64,000 nt of DNA from Amycolatopsis sp. WQ 127309 (GCF_023023025.1 NZ_CP095481.1:3472001-3536000); one strand, 5' to 3'. Positions 9,853 to 19,422 are shown, counted from the stretch's first letter. Made by a program: numbers and translations. Notes: generated by a model from the letters alone, not told the origin.

Positions 9853-11000
9853 ACGAAGAACAGTTCCGAGACGAGGATGCCCACCAGCACGGCCGCGAGG
9901 ATCGCGGCCACGGTGATCAGCGTTTTCTTCGACACCGGGAGGTTCCACTCGTCCGTGGCCGCCGCCTGCTGTGACGCCTGCGAGGACTGCGGAGCCGGCG
10001 ACTGGGGAACCGGTGCGGGCACGTACTGCGTCGCCTGCTGGGACGGCGGCACCGGCTGCATCCGCTGCGTCTCCTCCGCCGAGGAGTAGCCGGGCGCAGG
10101 CGTGTTGAGCGGGATCTGCTGCTGGTACTGCGGTCCCGACGGCGGCGGCGGTGCCGCGGGCGTGTGCGCCGGGTTGAAGGGCGGGGGCGGCGGGGGTGGC
10201 GGCGGCGGGATCCCGGGCGCGGTCGGCGGGATGAACGCCGTCTCCCGGCCTTCGGTGATCGCGCTCAGCGCCCGGACGGTGTCCGCCATCGTCGGCCGGG
10301 TCGCCGGGTCCGCGCGCAGCATCTTGCGCAGCGCCGCGGTGAGCACGCCGGCGTTCTGCGCCGGGCGCTCCGAGGACTGCCCGTCGTCGCCGAACGGCGG
10401 CACGCCCTCCACCGAGGTGTAGAGCGTCGAGCCGAGGGAGAAGACGTCCGCGGGCGGCGACGGCGGCAGGCCGCGCGCCACCTCGGGGGCCACGTACGCG
10501 GGGCTCGGCCCGCCGCCGCTGATGCCGATGTCGGTGAGCTTCACGCCGCCGTCGTCGGCGAGCAGCACGGTGCCCGGTTCGAGCGTGCGGTGCACGAACC
10601 CGGCCGCGTGGATCGCGGCGAGCGCGTTGCCGAGCTGGATCCCCAGCGCCGCCGCCTGGTCCGGGGTGAGCCGGCCGTGCTCGGCGAGGAACGTCGCCAT
10701 GCTGCGCGACGGGATGTACTCCATCACCAGCCAGACGTCCTGGCCCTCGGGCAGCACGTCGAACACCTTGATCGCGGACGCGTGCTCGATCCGGGCCGCG
10801 TCCTTGCCCTCCTGCATCGCGGCCGCGCGCGCCTGCTCGGCGCGGTCACCGGCGCCGACCGGGAGGTACATCCGCTTCATCGCGACGGTGCGGAACAGCC
10901 GAGTGTCGAACGCCAGCCACACGATCCCGGCGCGGCCGCGGCCGATCGGCTGGTCCAGCCGGAACCGGCCGCCGACGATGGTGCCTTCGGAACTCAACAC
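9849..11000 (-). CDS. Membrane Ser/Thr kinase homologue lacking the catalytic Asp (pseudokinase)
   Basis: 383 residues from GTG 11000, 14 nt behind the intact kinase gene, so one operon. Kinase domain at about 12-270: Gly-rich loop IGRGRAGIVW, the ATP Lys in VAMKRM (residue 42), EYIPS hinge. The catalytic loop is VHRTLEPGTVLL instead of HRDxKPxN: the proton-acceptor Asp is Thr139 (codon 10584-10586) and the following Lys is Glu141. The metal-binding DFG is DIG (157-159). The activation segment is shortened. A Pro/Gln-rich linker leads to one C-terminal span (ITVAAILAAVLVGILVSELFFV) with almost no external part. Likely a scaffold or regulator of the neighbour kinase. Confidence 0.88.
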   Translation of the reverse strand: MLSSEGTIVGGRFRLDQPIGRGRAGIVWLAFDTRLFRTVAMKRMYLPVGAGDRAEQARAAAMQEGKDAARIEHASAIKVFDVLPEGQDVWLVMEYIPSRSMATFLAEHGRLTPDQAAALGIQLGNALAAIHAAGFVHRTLEPGTVLLADDGGVKLTDIGISGGGPSPAYVAPEVARGLPPSPPADVFSLGSTLYTSVEGVPPFGDDGQSSERPAQNAGVLTAALRKMLRADPATRPTMADTVRALSAITEGRETAFIPPTAPGIPPPPPPPPPPFNPAHTPAAPPPPSGPQYQQQIPLNTPAPGYSSAEETQRMQPVPPSQQATQYVPAPVPQSPAPQSSQASQQAAATDEWNLPVSKKTLITVAAILAAVLVGILVSELFFV

Positions 11001-11013
11001 AAACCTCGGGCTG

Positions 11014-12651
11014 TCAGGGATTGGTGCCGGTCGGAGAGGTCTCCGTCGGCGGCGTAGTAGGCGTCGTCGGAGTAGTTGTCGCCTCCGACGTCGTCGTCTT
11101 CGGCGTGGTCTTCGGCGTCGTCTGCTGCGGCTCGGTCTGCCGCGGCGTCGTCCGCTTCGACGACGAGGTCGCTTCCTCGGTCGTCGACGGCAGTGTCACC
11201 GTATCCGTCGGCTCCTCGGTCGTCGACGGCAGCGACTCCGTCGTCGCGGCGACCGTCGGCTTGTTGCTCGACACCGGCGTCGCGGGCGCTTCCGGGTTGT
11301 TCGGGCTCAGCAGCCAGACACCCAGCGCGACCAGGCCGATGACCACGATGCCGCCGATGATCGCCGGGCGCTTCCAGGCGCCGGGCTTGTCGTCGTCGTC
11401 CGGCGGCGGGCTCGCCTGCGGCCGCTGCCGCGGGGGAGGCGGCGGCGGGGCCGGCTCGTCGTCGAAGTCGTCGTACTGGTCGTCCGCGTACGGGTCCTGC
11501 TGGCCGTGCGGCGGCACGGGCACCGCGCGGGTCGCGGCGAGGCCGGGCGGGACGCCGCCGGTCGAGGCGTACCGGCGGTCCTCCGGGTACTGGTCGTACC
11601 CGTCGTAGTCGTCCTCGGGGTAGCCGGTGCCCTCGGCGTAGTCGTCATCGTCGTAGAACGGCACGGCCTGCGTCGGCGCCGCGCCGCCACCCAGCAGCGT
11701 GCCGGAGTGGCCCGCGGGGATCTCGTCGAACATCTGGGTCGCGCCGGGGTCGGCGAGGGCGGCCGCGCCGAGCACCCCGGCCGCGGGGGCCAGCACGGTC
11801 TCTTCGGCCGGCCCGCCGAGCGGCAGCTCGCCCCGCGCGACGGCGGCGAGCAGCTCCTCGCACTCCTCGGCGGTCGGCCGGTGCTCGATGTCCGGGTGAA
11901 GCAGCACGGCCAGGACGCTCGCCAGCGGCCCGGACTGGCGCGGCGGGTTGATCTGCCCGGCGGCGACGGCGTGCAGCAGGCTCAGCGTGTTCTCGGACAG
12001 GCCGAACGGCGGCTGGCCCTCACACGCGGCGTAGAGCGTGGACCCGAGGGAGAACACGTCGGACTCCGGACCGGGATCACCCCCGATGGCGACCTCGGGA
12101 GCAAGGTACGCGGGCGTGCCGGCGATCATCCCGGTCTTGGTGACCGTGACGTCGTCCTTGGCGCGGGAGATGCCGAAGTCGGTGATCTTCACGACGCCGT
12201 TGCCGCCGAGCAGGATGTTGCCCGGCTTGATGTCGCGGTGCACGATGCCGACCGCGTGCGCCTCGCGCAGCGCCGCGGCGACCTGGGCGCCGATGCGCGC
12301 CACCTCGGTCGGCGGCAGCGTGCGGCGTTCCTGCAGCACGGCGGCCAGGCTGGTGGAGTTGAGGTACTCCATGATCAGGCACGGCTGGCCGTTGTCGTCG
12401 GTGACGACGTCGAACACGGAGATGGCGTTCGGGTGGTGCAGCCGGGCCGCGATCCGGCCCTCGCGCATCGTGCGCTGGCGGGCGTCCTCGGCGTCGTGCT
12501 CGTCCAGGTGGGAATGGAGCAGGAGCTGCTTGATGGCCACGGTGCGGCCCAGGACTTCGTCGTGCGCCTGCCAGACGGCCCCCATCGCGCCCGTGCCGAT
12601 CCGGCCGTCGATGCGGTACCGACCGGCGACCAGGCGACCCTCGTCGCTCAC
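11014..12651 (-). CDS. PknB-type transmembrane Ser/Thr protein kinase
   Basis: 545 residues from GTG 12651 with GGGAGG upstream. All kinase motifs are intact: Gly loop IGTGAMGAVW, Lys41 in VAIKQL, HRDIKPGN (Asp140), DFG (158-160) and SDVFSLGSTLY. An acidic and Pro-rich juxtamembrane region (about 300-425) precedes one span (about 428-450), and the final 95 residues are an external Thr/Pro-rich tail with no PASTA domain. Phosphorylates proteins in response to an envelope signal. Followed by the pseudokinase gene, its probable partner. Confidence 0.93.
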   Translation of the reverse strand: MSDEGRLVAGRYRIDGRIGTGAMGAVWQAHDEVLGRTVAIKQLLLHSHLDEHDAEDARQRTMREGRIAARLHHPNAISVFDVVTDDNGQPCLIMEYLNSTSLAAVLQERRTLPPTEVARIGAQVAAALREAHAVGIVHRDIKPGNILLGGNGVVKITDFGISRAKDDVTVTKTGMIAGTPAYLAPEVAIGGDPGPESDVFSLGSTLYAACEGQPPFGLSENTLSLLHAVAAGQINPPRQSGPLASVLAVLLHPDIEHRPTAEECEELLAAVARGELPLGGPAEETVLAPAAGVLGAAALADPGATQMFDEIPAGHSGTLLGGGAAPTQAVPFYDDDDYAEGTGYPEDDYDGYDQYPEDRRYASTGGVPPGLAATRAVPVPPHGQQDPYADDQYDDFDDEPAPPPPPPRQRPQASPPPDDDDKPGAWKRPAIIGGIVVIGLVALGVWLLSPNNPEAPATPVSSNKPTVAATTESLPSTTEEPTDTVTLPSTTEEATSSSKRTTPRQTEPQQTTPKTTPKTTTSEATTTPTTPTTPPTETSPTGTNP

Positions 12652-12866
12652 GCGACCTCCCTTTGGGCTCCGACTTCACCAGGGCGTGAGGATGGGTTCC
12701 CGGTGACGCGGCCAGGCGCACGCCGCTTCGCTGGAGCGTATGCACATGTCGTGGGCTGTGTGCCGGCTTTTCCGAGACCGACGCGTGACAAGGCTAGGCG
12801 CTCACTCTGCGCACACGAATCCGGTACAGGCACTTGAACCACGGGTGAAGGAGTGATCGCGCTGGG

Positions 12867-13736
12867 CTACATGTATTGGGCGGACACGAGCTCGGCTTCG
12901 GTGATCAACCCGCCCGTGTCGGCGACCCGGAACAGCTGGGTCACGCGCACCAGCGCGCCGTCCGGCCGGTGGAGCGTGGCGACCGCGACGATCGAGCCGT
13001 CCGGCTTGATCTGCGTGTCGGCTTCCTGGACGTCGATGGCGTCCATCGCGCTCCAGGTGCGGACGAGCTCACCGGCCGCGCCGTCGGCCAGCGTCGGGCT
13101 CAGCAGGGCCAGCGCGCCGTCCGAGTTCTTGGCGATCGCGGCGTAGAAGTTCTTGACGGCCTGGATCTTCCGGGTCGCGCTGCGCGGATCGGCCGCCGCG
13201 TCCGGCACCGTGGTGTCGGACTTCGGGGCCGTGGTGTCGGACTGCGGGCTGCCACCGGACGTCGACTCCTGGGCCGACGGCGCGCCACCGGAGTGCGTGC
13301 CCTGCGGGGTGGTCGGGCCGGACTGCTCCGGTGCCCCGCCACCGGCCTGGCGCTGCGGGACGGCGAGGCCGCCGAGCTCCGCGGCTCCGGTGAAGTCGGC
13401 CGGCGTGGCTGTGTCGCCCGCGGAGACGGCGCGGTGCGCGCTGGTCAGCATGGGTGCGGCGATGACGGCTCCGGCGACGAGCGCGCCGGCGGCGAGGAGC
13501 CCGGCCAGCTTGGCCCGGCGGGCGAAGCGGCTCTCCGGCTCACCCTGGTCGTCGGCCTGCTCGGCGTCGCGGACCGGTTCCGGGCGCGGCGGCAGGAACT
13601 TCTGCGGATCGCGGAAGACCTGCTCGAGGTAGTCGCGATCGGCGTCACCGACGCCGTCGAGAATCTCGGCCGGGATCACGTCCTCGACGCGGACGGCGTT
13701 GGGTGCCTCACGCCGAGTGCGCTGCCGATCAAGCAC
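12867..13736 (-). CDS. Single-pass membrane protein with secreted C-terminal domain, function unknown
   Basis: GTG 13736 is chosen because GCGAGGAC lies just upstream; the frame stays open to 13868. About 289 residues: a cytoplasmic region rich in charged residues (RVEDVIPAEILDGVGDADRDYLEQVF), one membrane span (LAGLLAAGALVAGAVIAAPML), a Ser/Gly/Pro linker with many QSxTTxP motifs, and an external domain ending ALVRVTQLFRVADTGGLITEAELVSAQYM that may be an NTF2/SnoaL-like fold (inference). Same strand as the kinase pair 215 bp downstream. Confidence 0.7.
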   Translation of the reverse strand: MLDRQRTRREAPNAVRVEDVIPAEILDGVGDADRDYLEQVFRDPQKFLPPRPEPVRDAEQADDQGEPESRFARRAKLAGLLAAGALVAGAVIAAPMLTSAHRAVSAGDTATPADFTGAAELGGLAVPQRQAGGGAPEQSGPTTPQGTHSGGAPSAQESTSGGSPQSDTTAPKSDTTVPDAAADPRSATRKIQAVKNFYAAIAKNSDGALALLSPTLADGAAGELVRTWSAMDAIDVQEADTQIKPDGSIVAVATLHRPDGALVRVTQLFRVADTGGLITEAELVSAQYM

Positions 13737-13996
13737 GAAAGTCCTCGCTCTGGGGTTCCGGGGACGGGCACTCGGCCGTTCGGCCGGGTATCCGTTGCTC
13801 CGGATGGCCGACTCGTGACCGGATCCGGAGCCACTGTCGCCAGGTAACCCTGTGCGGACGGCAACCACCAGGCTCTGTCGCCGGAATGCCGTCGCGATAC
13901 GACGAGCGGCAGCTTATGTCACCCACCCGGACCAGGCATAACCGCTGGGCGCACCGCACGTGCATCGGAACGGGCGAACCGCACGTGCAAGATCGA

Positions 13997-15259
13997 CTAC
14001 TGACCGTCGCTGCTGATCTTGTCGCCGTCCCCGAACGCCAGCGTGCGCTCCTCGATCGTCTTGGTCCCGTCATCGTGCGTGATCTCGACGGTGTTCACCG
14101 TGACGCCGCGCTGCTGGTCGATGCTGACCTTCTTGACCTCGAAGTACGCGATGCCGGCGTACCGCTCGGCGAGCGCGTGCGGGCCTTGGTCGTGCAGCTC
14201 GCCGGTGGTCACCGTCGACGCCGTGCCGGGGTCGGTCGTGACCGTGTTGAAGAACTTCTCCGAGTTGTCGCCCAGCGTCTGGACGTCGGGCGGAAAGGAG
14301 TACCACCACGGCGCTTTCACCGGGGTTTCGCGCTCGGCCGCGGTGACCGGCGGCTTCTGCGGGAGGCCGCTCGTCGTGGCCGTGTCGCCGGTGGTCGTCG
14401 ACCCCGAAGAGCCCGAAGGGTGTTCGGGGGGCGGCGGGACCGTGCCGTCGACCGGCCCGGCGCCCCCGCCACTGCTCGTGCCGGTCGCGTCGTCCTGCTG
14501 TTGCTGCTGCGACGTGCTGTCGGGGCCGGTCGCGGACCCGCCGGGGCGGGAGGTCGGCTGCTGCGGCCGGTCGCCGCCGCCGTTCACCGGGTCGTCGACC
14601 GTCGGCGCGCCCTGGTAACCCGGCCACGCGCCCTGCACGGCCTGGTCCATCGGCGGTTTGCCCATCAGGAAGGAACCGGCGAAGAGCAGGCCGACGACCA
14701 CGGCACCGGACGCGCCCGTGGCGAACCAGGCCGCCTTCCGCCACGTCTTCGGCGGGGTCACCGACGCGGGCACCGAGCCGATGGTGAAGCCGCCGAGCCC
14801 GTCGATGGCGTCGATCGGCGGGGCGGCGTAGATCCGGACCTCGTCGTCGTCGGGCTCCGGGCGGCGCGGCTTCGGGTTGGCGAGCGACACCCGGGTGCGC
14901 CGGGCGGCCTGTTCCGCGCGGGACTCGGTGTCGGGCATCGAGACGGGTCCCGTTCCCGGGTCGCCGAAGTCGGGGGCCTCGGGCATCTCGGGGGCTTCGG
15001 CCAGCGGCAGGTTCCCCTGCGCGGCGGGGAAGAGCGCGGGCCGCCGGTCGCGCGGCTGGGGCAGCAGCGGCCGGCTGGGCTGGGGGAGCGGGAGCGAGCC
15101 GGACACCGGCACGTCGATCGGCGCCGTGTCGTCCGCGCAGTGCCGCACGGGGCGGTACGGCGGCGCCGTCGGCGTCCAGCCGTCGGTGACGCCCTGCCGG
15201 TGCCGTCCGGGGTGCGCGGGGGCGGTGCCGCGGCCGTGGAACTCCGTGCCGTTGCTCAT
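13997..15259 (-). CDS. Single-pass membrane protein with secreted domain, function unknown
   Basis: 420 residues from ATG 15259. A 190-residue Pro-rich cytoplasmic part includes the acidic patch PEPDDDEVRIYAAPP; a span follows (AAWFATGASGAVVVGLLFAGSFLMG), then a Ser/Gly/Gln-rich linker and an external C-terminal domain of about 120 residues (WWYSFPPDVQTLGDNSEKFFNTVTT...). It shares overall architecture with the next gene on the same strand, and both sit upstream of the kinase pair, so one might be a kinase substrate or envelope co-factor (inference). No enzyme motif seen. Confidence 0.7.
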   Translation of the reverse strand: MSNGTEFHGRGTAPAHPGRHRQGVTDGWTPTAPPYRPVRHCADDTAPIDVPVSGSLPLPQPSRPLLPQPRDRRPALFPAAQGNLPLAEAPEMPEAPDFGDPGTGPVSMPDTESRAEQAARRTRVSLANPKPRRPEPDDDEVRIYAAPPIDAIDGLGGFTIGSVPASVTPPKTWRKAAWFATGASGAVVVGLLFAGSFLMGKPPMDQAVQGAWPGYQGAPTVDDPVNGGGDRPQQPTSRPGGSATGPDSTSQQQQQDDATGTSSGGGAGPVDGTVPPPPEHPSGSSGSTTTGDTATTSGLPQKPPVTAAERETPVKAPWWYSFPPDVQTLGDNSEKFFNTVTTDPGTASTVTTGELHDQGPHALAERYAGIAYFEVKKVSIDQQRGVTVNTVEITHDDGTKTIEERTLAFGDGDKISSDGQ

Positions 15260-15594
15260 GCGGATTCGACCACCTGCCGGTTCGGGTGTGACGCCGACCG
15301 GGGCCGGGTCAACCCGAACGGAGCACCCTCACGCGCGGAATCCTGTTCGGAATCCTGCGCAGATGCACGCGCATGCGAGAATGGACGCGCGGGGCCAGTG
15401 CCCCCGCGCGCCTTCCGGGCGTCGCCCGACCCAGGCGCAAGGGTCCTCACGGCGTCAACCCTAGGAGCATCCGGCGTAGAAAGTCGCCCCCAAACCTGCA
15501 AGTTGCAGAGGTTTCACTCGGTCGGGCGCGACCGAAAGGGGGAGACGGGCGCTGCGAAACTTCACGCAGCGCGATCGCCGCAGCTCAGCGGGAT
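15260..15594. other. Intergenic region upstream of the 15259 gene
   Basis: No supportable gene. It contains a tandem 10 bp repeat CGGAATCCTG at 15336-15345 and 15348-15357, about 80-95 bp before the divergent-free ATG at 15259, which may be a regulator site for that gene. The rest shows no convincing structure. Confidence 0.4.
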
Positions 15595-15909
15595 TCAGCC
15601 GCCGGTGCGGTAGCGATCCCGGGTCGACTGCAGCGCCTTCGTGGCCACCACGCCGCTACCCGCAGCGACGATGATCGCGAAGATGTCGAGCGTCGGTCCC
15701 CCGGCCGTGAGCAGCCAGGCGAACAGTGACGCCGCAGTGGTACCGCCGGCAACCGCCCACCGGCCGCGGACGTACTGCGCGACCGGAGCACCGCCGGCAC
15801 GCTTACCCGCCGCGTTGTTGAGCAGGGCCAGATAACCCACATGGCCCAGTGCGGCCAGCACGCTCGCGAGAGCGACGATGACGGCGATGAGGTTCACGAT
15901 CCAGTCCAT
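15595..15909 (-). CDS. Small membrane protein, three spans
   Basis: 104 residues from ATG 15909. Hydrophobic spans at about 3-27, 50-70 and 73-92, joined by a basic loop (NNAAGKRAGGAPVAQYVRGRW), with a basic C-terminus STRDRYRTGG. No conserved motif recognised; likely an inner-membrane protein of unknown role. Lies 64 bp downstream of the chorismate mutase stop on the same strand. Confidence 0.65.
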   Translation of the reverse strand: MDWIVNLIAVIVALASVLAALGHVGYLALLNNAAGKRAGGAPVAQYVRGRWAVAGGTTAASLFAWLLTAGGPTLDIFAIIVAAGSGVVATKALQSTRDRYRTGG

Positions 15910-15973
15910 GGCCCCAGTCTGCCCGTACCGGGGCCACCGGTGCCTCGGGGAAGACCCCGAATTCGGTCAACCG

Positions 15974-16270
15974 TTACCGGCCGAGCCGCCCGCGGCCCAG
16001 GTTCAGCAGCGCCATGGCCAGCTGACGGCCGTCGGGACCCAGCTCGCGGTAGCGCGCGAGGACGTCCATCTCGCGGTTGTAGACGATGCGCGTGCCGCCG
16101 GCGGCCATCCGCGCCGCCCCGATCGTCTTGGACACCTCGACCCGGCGCTTCACCAGCCGCAGGATCTCCTTGTCGAGCCAGTCGATCTCCTGCCGCAGCG
16201 ACGCGATGTCGTCACCGGCGGGAGTGTCCTCGGCGGGCTGGCCGTCGGCGTTCGTCGCTTGTGCGTTCAT
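15974..16270 (-). CDS. Chorismate mutase (AroQ class, short actinobacterial type)
   Basis: 98 residues from ATG 16270. Catalyses chorismate to prephenate, the branch point to Phe and Tyr. The AroQ helix signature is clear: DIASLRQEIDWLDKEILRLVKRRVEVSKTIGAARMAAGG, with the Arg and Lys residues that bind the substrate carboxylates, and the helix-turn R-E-L-G near the end. No signal peptide, so cytosolic, like M. tuberculosis Rv0948c, which also lies beside pcrA. Small mutases of this kind are usually activated by binding to DAHP synthase. Confidence 0.93.
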   Translation of the reverse strand: MNAQATNADGQPAEDTPAGDDIASLRQEIDWLDKEILRLVKRRVEVSKTIGAARMAAGGTRIVYNREMDVLARYRELGPDGRQLAMALLNLGRGRLGR

Positions 16271-16317
16271 CGGGAACCTCTTCCTTGAAGCCCGGATCCG
16301 GCCCCAGGGACGGCGAC

Positions 16318-16346
16318 AGCCCCGGGTCCGTGGACTCCGGGGCTGG
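16318..16346. terminator. Strong hairpin upstream of the chorismate mutase gene
   Basis: CAGCCCCGG at 16318-16326 pairs perfectly with CCGGGGCTG at 16338-16346, and the loop itself contains GTCC/GGAC, so the whole segment folds almost completely. It lies 88 nt after the stop of the DUF1707 gene and 48 nt before the chorismate mutase ATG on the same strand. It may end the upstream transcript or act in the mutase leader. Confidence 0.55.
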
Positions 16347-16433
16347 CGTGATGGCGGGTTCGGGCACTACGCGATCACGGGAGCCGGGGTCCGGGTCCCG
16401 TAGAAAAATCGCTTTGCGTGGTGCCGCATGGGT

Positions 16434-16859
16434 TCAGTATGGCACAGGCGTCCGGACGCGTTCCCGTGCCGAGCGGACCCCGGCATGAATGAAGAGGCTC
16501 GCCGCGAGCCAGAACATCGGGAACGCGGGCCAGAAGAACCCGGCGCCCAGCACGGCCCACCGCACGATCGCCACCACCGCGATGGCGACCACCACGGCGA
16601 GGTGCAGCCGCAGCGCGGGATGGCGGCGCAACGCGGCCAGGGAGAGCGGGAAGCCGGACCACTGCGGCACGGGCCGCGGCAGGTCGGCGGTGAGCGCGGT
16701 CAGCTCGTCGGTGAACCGCGCGGAATAGACGTGGGTGAGGCGCTCTTCGACCTCGTCGAGGGTGAGCCGGCCTTCGGCGCCGGCGGACTGGACGATGGTG
16801 GCGACGCGCTCGCGATCGGCGTCGGCGGCCCGGATGCGGGCGGGGCGGATGTCTTCCAT
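16434..16859 (-). CDS. DUF1707 domain membrane protein
   Basis: 141 residues from ATG 16859, the position that puts the DUF1707 signature at the usual distance (MEDIRPARIRAADADRERVATIVQSAGAEGRLTLDEVEERLTHVYSARFTDELTALTADLP). Two membrane spans follow (about 83-103 and 106-126), giving the common DUF1707-2TM arrangement of actinobacteria. The N-terminal helical domain is cytoplasmic; function is not known for the family. Divergent from pcrA, 108 bp away. Confidence 0.85.
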   Translation of the reverse strand: MEDIRPARIRAADADRERVATIVQSAGAEGRLTLDEVEERLTHVYSARFTDELTALTADLPRPVPQWSGFPLSLAALRRHPALRLHLAVVVAIAVVAIVRWAVLGAGFFWPAFPMFWLAASLFIHAGVRSARERVRTPVPY

Positions 16860-16967
16860 ACCCGCCGATGCTCCGCGCGGCGGGCCGGCGGCGCGTCGGA
16901 CGCCAGGCGACATCTCCCGCTACGCCTGGCGCGGTAGCCCACCCGCCCGGGGTAGCGTGGACAGGCG

Positions 16968-19379
16968 ATGGACACCCTCTTCGATCTCCCCGCCGAGACC
17001 CCCGCGCGCAAGCCCGCCTCCGGCGGGCAGGCCGATCTGCTCGACGACCTGAACCCCGCTCAGCGCGAAGCCGTCACCCACGCCGGTGGCCCGCTGCTGG
17101 TCGTCGCGGGTGCGGGCTCGGGCAAGACCCGGGTGCTGACCCGCCGGATCGCCTACCTCCTCGGGCAACGGCACGTGCACCCCGGCGAAATCATGGCGAT
17201 CACGTTCACCAACAAGGCCGCCGCCGAGATGCGCGAGCGCGTCGCCGCGCTCGTCGGGCGCCGCGCCAACGCGATGTGGGTCTCCACGTTCCACTCGATG
17301 TGCGTGCGGATCCTGCGCCGGGAAGCCAAGACGCTGGACATGTCGTCGAGCTTCTCCATCTACGACTCGGACGACACCAAGCGGCTCATCACGCTCGTGG
17401 CGCGGGACCTCGACATCGACCCGAAGCGCTACGCCGCCCGCACGCTCGCCATCCACATCTCGAACCTGAAGAACGAGCTCGTCGACCCGGACGAGGCGGC
17501 GGCCAACGCGGCCAACGACCTCGAACGCCGCGTCGCCGAGGTCTACGTCGAGTACCAGCGGCGGCTGAACCAGGCCAACGCCTTCGACTTCGACGACCTC
17601 ATCATGCGCACGGTCTCGCTGCTGCAGGCGTTCCCGGCCGTCGCCGAGTACTACCGGCGGCGCTTCCGCCACGTGCTGGTCGACGAGTACCAGGACACGA
17701 ACCACGCGCAGTACACCCTCGTGCGCGAGCTGGCCGGGACCACGCCGAACGAGTCGGGCGTCGAGCCGGCCGAGCTGGTCGTCGTCGGTGACGCGGACCA
17801 GTCGATCTACGCCTTCCGCGGCGCGACGATCCGGAACATCGAAGAGTTCGAACGGGACTTCCCGAACGCGCACACCATCCTGCTGGAGCAGAACTACCGC
17901 TCCACGCAGACGATCCTGTCCGCGGCCAACGCCGTCATCGAGCGGAACCCGAACCGCCGCGCGAAGCGGCTGTGGACCGACTCGGGCGACGGCGAGAAGA
18001 TCGTCGGCTACGTCTCGGACAACGACCACGACGAAGCCGCGTTCGTCGCGAACGAGATCGACGCGCTGGCGGAGAAGGGCGAAGCCGACTACTCCGACGT
18101 CGCCGTCTTCTACCGCACCAACAACCAGTCCCGGGTCTTCGAAGAGATCTTCATCCGGCTCGGCCTGCCGTACAAGGTCGTCGGCGGCGTGCGGTTCTAC
18201 GAGCGCCGGGAAGTCCGCGACATGATCGCGTACCTGCGTGTGCTGGCGAACCCGGAGGACACGGTCAGCCTGCGGCGCGTGCTGAACGTGCCCAAGCGCG
18301 GCATCGGCGACCGCGCCGAAGCCGTCGTGGCGACGCACGCCGAGCGCGAGCGGATCTCGTTCGCGCAGGCGCTGCGCGACGCCGTCGAGGACAAGGTGCC
18401 GCTGCTGAACCCGCGCTCGGTCAAGGCGATCGGCGGGTTCGTCGCGATCCTCGACGAGCTGGGCACGATGATCGCGGACGGCGCCGAGGTGCACGACGTC
18501 CTCGAAGCCGTGATGGACAAGACCGGCTACCGCGTCGAGCTCGAGGAGTCGGAAGACCCGCAGGACGCTTCGCGCGTGGAGAACCTGACCGAGCTCGTCA
18601 CGGTCGCGCGGGAGTTCACCGAGCTGACCGCCGAGATCGTCGCGGACGAGAACGCCGAGCTGATCGTCGACGAAGGCGTCCCGGCGCCGGATTCGCTGCC
18701 CGCGTTCCTGGAGCGCGTCTCGCTGGTCGCGGACGCCGACTCCGTGCCGTCGCCCGACGGCGGCGAAGAAGGCGACGGCGGCGCGGGCGTGGTCACGCTG
18801 ATGACCGTGCACACCGCGAAGGGCCTGGAGTACCCGGTCGTGTTCTGCACCGGCTGGGAGGACGGCGTCTTCCCGCACATGCGGGCGCTGGGCGACCCGG
18901 CCGAGCTGGCCGAGGAACGGCGGCTCGCGTACGTCGCGATCACGCGGGCCCGCAAGCGGCTCTACGTCTCGCGCGCGATCACGCGGTCGGCGTGGGGCCA
19001 GCCCTCGATGAACCCGGCTTCGCGGTTCCTGGACGAGCTGCCGCCGGACCTCGTCGACTGGCGGCGCCTGGAGCCGTCCAACCGCGGTTTCGGGTCGTTC
19101 GGCAGCGGTTCGCGCGGCACGCCGCGGGCGGCGACCACGTGGGGCAACCGGTCTTCGTCCGCGCCTTCTCCCGGTGTCAGCTCCTTCGGCAAGGGCTGGA
19201 AGGACACGGTGGCGCTGAAGCTGGACGTCGGCGACCGCGTCAGCCACGACAAGTACGGCCTGGGCACGGTGGTTTCGTGCGACGGCGTCGGCCCGCGCGC
19301 GACGGCGACGATCGACTTCGGCGCGGCCGGCAAGGTCCGGCTGATGCTGATCGGCAGCGTCCCGATGGTGAAGCTCTAG
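16968..19379 (+). CDS. pcrA: ATP-dependent DNA helicase PcrA/UvrD
   Basis: 803 residues from ATG 16968. SF1A helicase with Walker A AGAGSGKT, motif II VLVDEYQDTN, motif III GDADQSIYAFRGA, motif IV QNYRST, motif V TVHTAKGLEYPVVF and motif VI AYVAITRARKRLY. The C-terminus (DVGDRVSHDKYGLGTVVSCDG) is the Tudor-like domain found in PcrA/UvrD1 that contacts RNA polymerase. Unwinds DNA in nucleotide excision and mismatch-like repair. Equivalent to Rv0949 in the conserved order. Confidence 0.97.
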   Translation: MDTLFDLPAETPARKPASGGQADLLDDLNPAQREAVTHAGGPLLVVAGAGSGKTRVLTRRIAYLLGQRHVHPGEIMAITFTNKAAAEMRERVAALVGRRANAMWVSTFHSMCVRILRREAKTLDMSSSFSIYDSDDTKRLITLVARDLDIDPKRYAARTLAIHISNLKNELVDPDEAAANAANDLERRVAEVYVEYQRRLNQANAFDFDDLIMRTVSLLQAFPAVAEYYRRRFRHVLVDEYQDTNHAQYTLVRELAGTTPNESGVEPAELVVVGDADQSIYAFRGATIRNIEEFERDFPNAHTILLEQNYRSTQTILSAANAVIERNPNRRAKRLWTDSGDGEKIVGYVSDNDHDEAAFVANEIDALAEKGEADYSDVAVFYRTNNQSRVFEEIFIRLGLPYKVVGGVRFYERREVRDMIAYLRVLANPEDTVSLRRVLNVPKRGIGDRAEAVVATHAERERISFAQALRDAVEDKVPLLNPRSVKAIGGFVAILDELGTMIADGAEVHDVLEAVMDKTGYRVELEESEDPQDASRVENLTELVTVAREFTELTAEIVADENAELIVDEGVPAPDSLPAFLERVSLVADADSVPSPDGGEEGDGGAGVVTLMTVHTAKGLEYPVVFCTGWEDGVFPHMRALGDPAELAEERRLAYVAITRARKRLYVSRAITRSAWGQPSMNPASRFLDELPPDLVDWRRLEPSNRGFGSFGSGSRGTPRAATTWGNRSSSAPSPGVSSFGKGWKDTVALKLDVGDRVSHDKYGLGTVVSCDGVGPRATATIDFGAAGKVRLMLIGSVPMVKL

Positions 19380-19422
19380 CCCGGTCATCGGCCCTGTTCA
19401 GGGCCGCACCACCCGTCCGAGT

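Noticed and set aside
13737..13868. Upstream extension of the 12867-13736 gene
   Set aside because: No ribosome-binding site for the upstream start, whereas GTG 13736 has GCGAGGAC.
16920..19388. 822-codon minus-strand frame antisense to pcrA
   Set aside because: pcrA motifs are complete on the plus strand; the antisense frame is a high-GC shadow with low-complexity Arg/Asp/Val composition.
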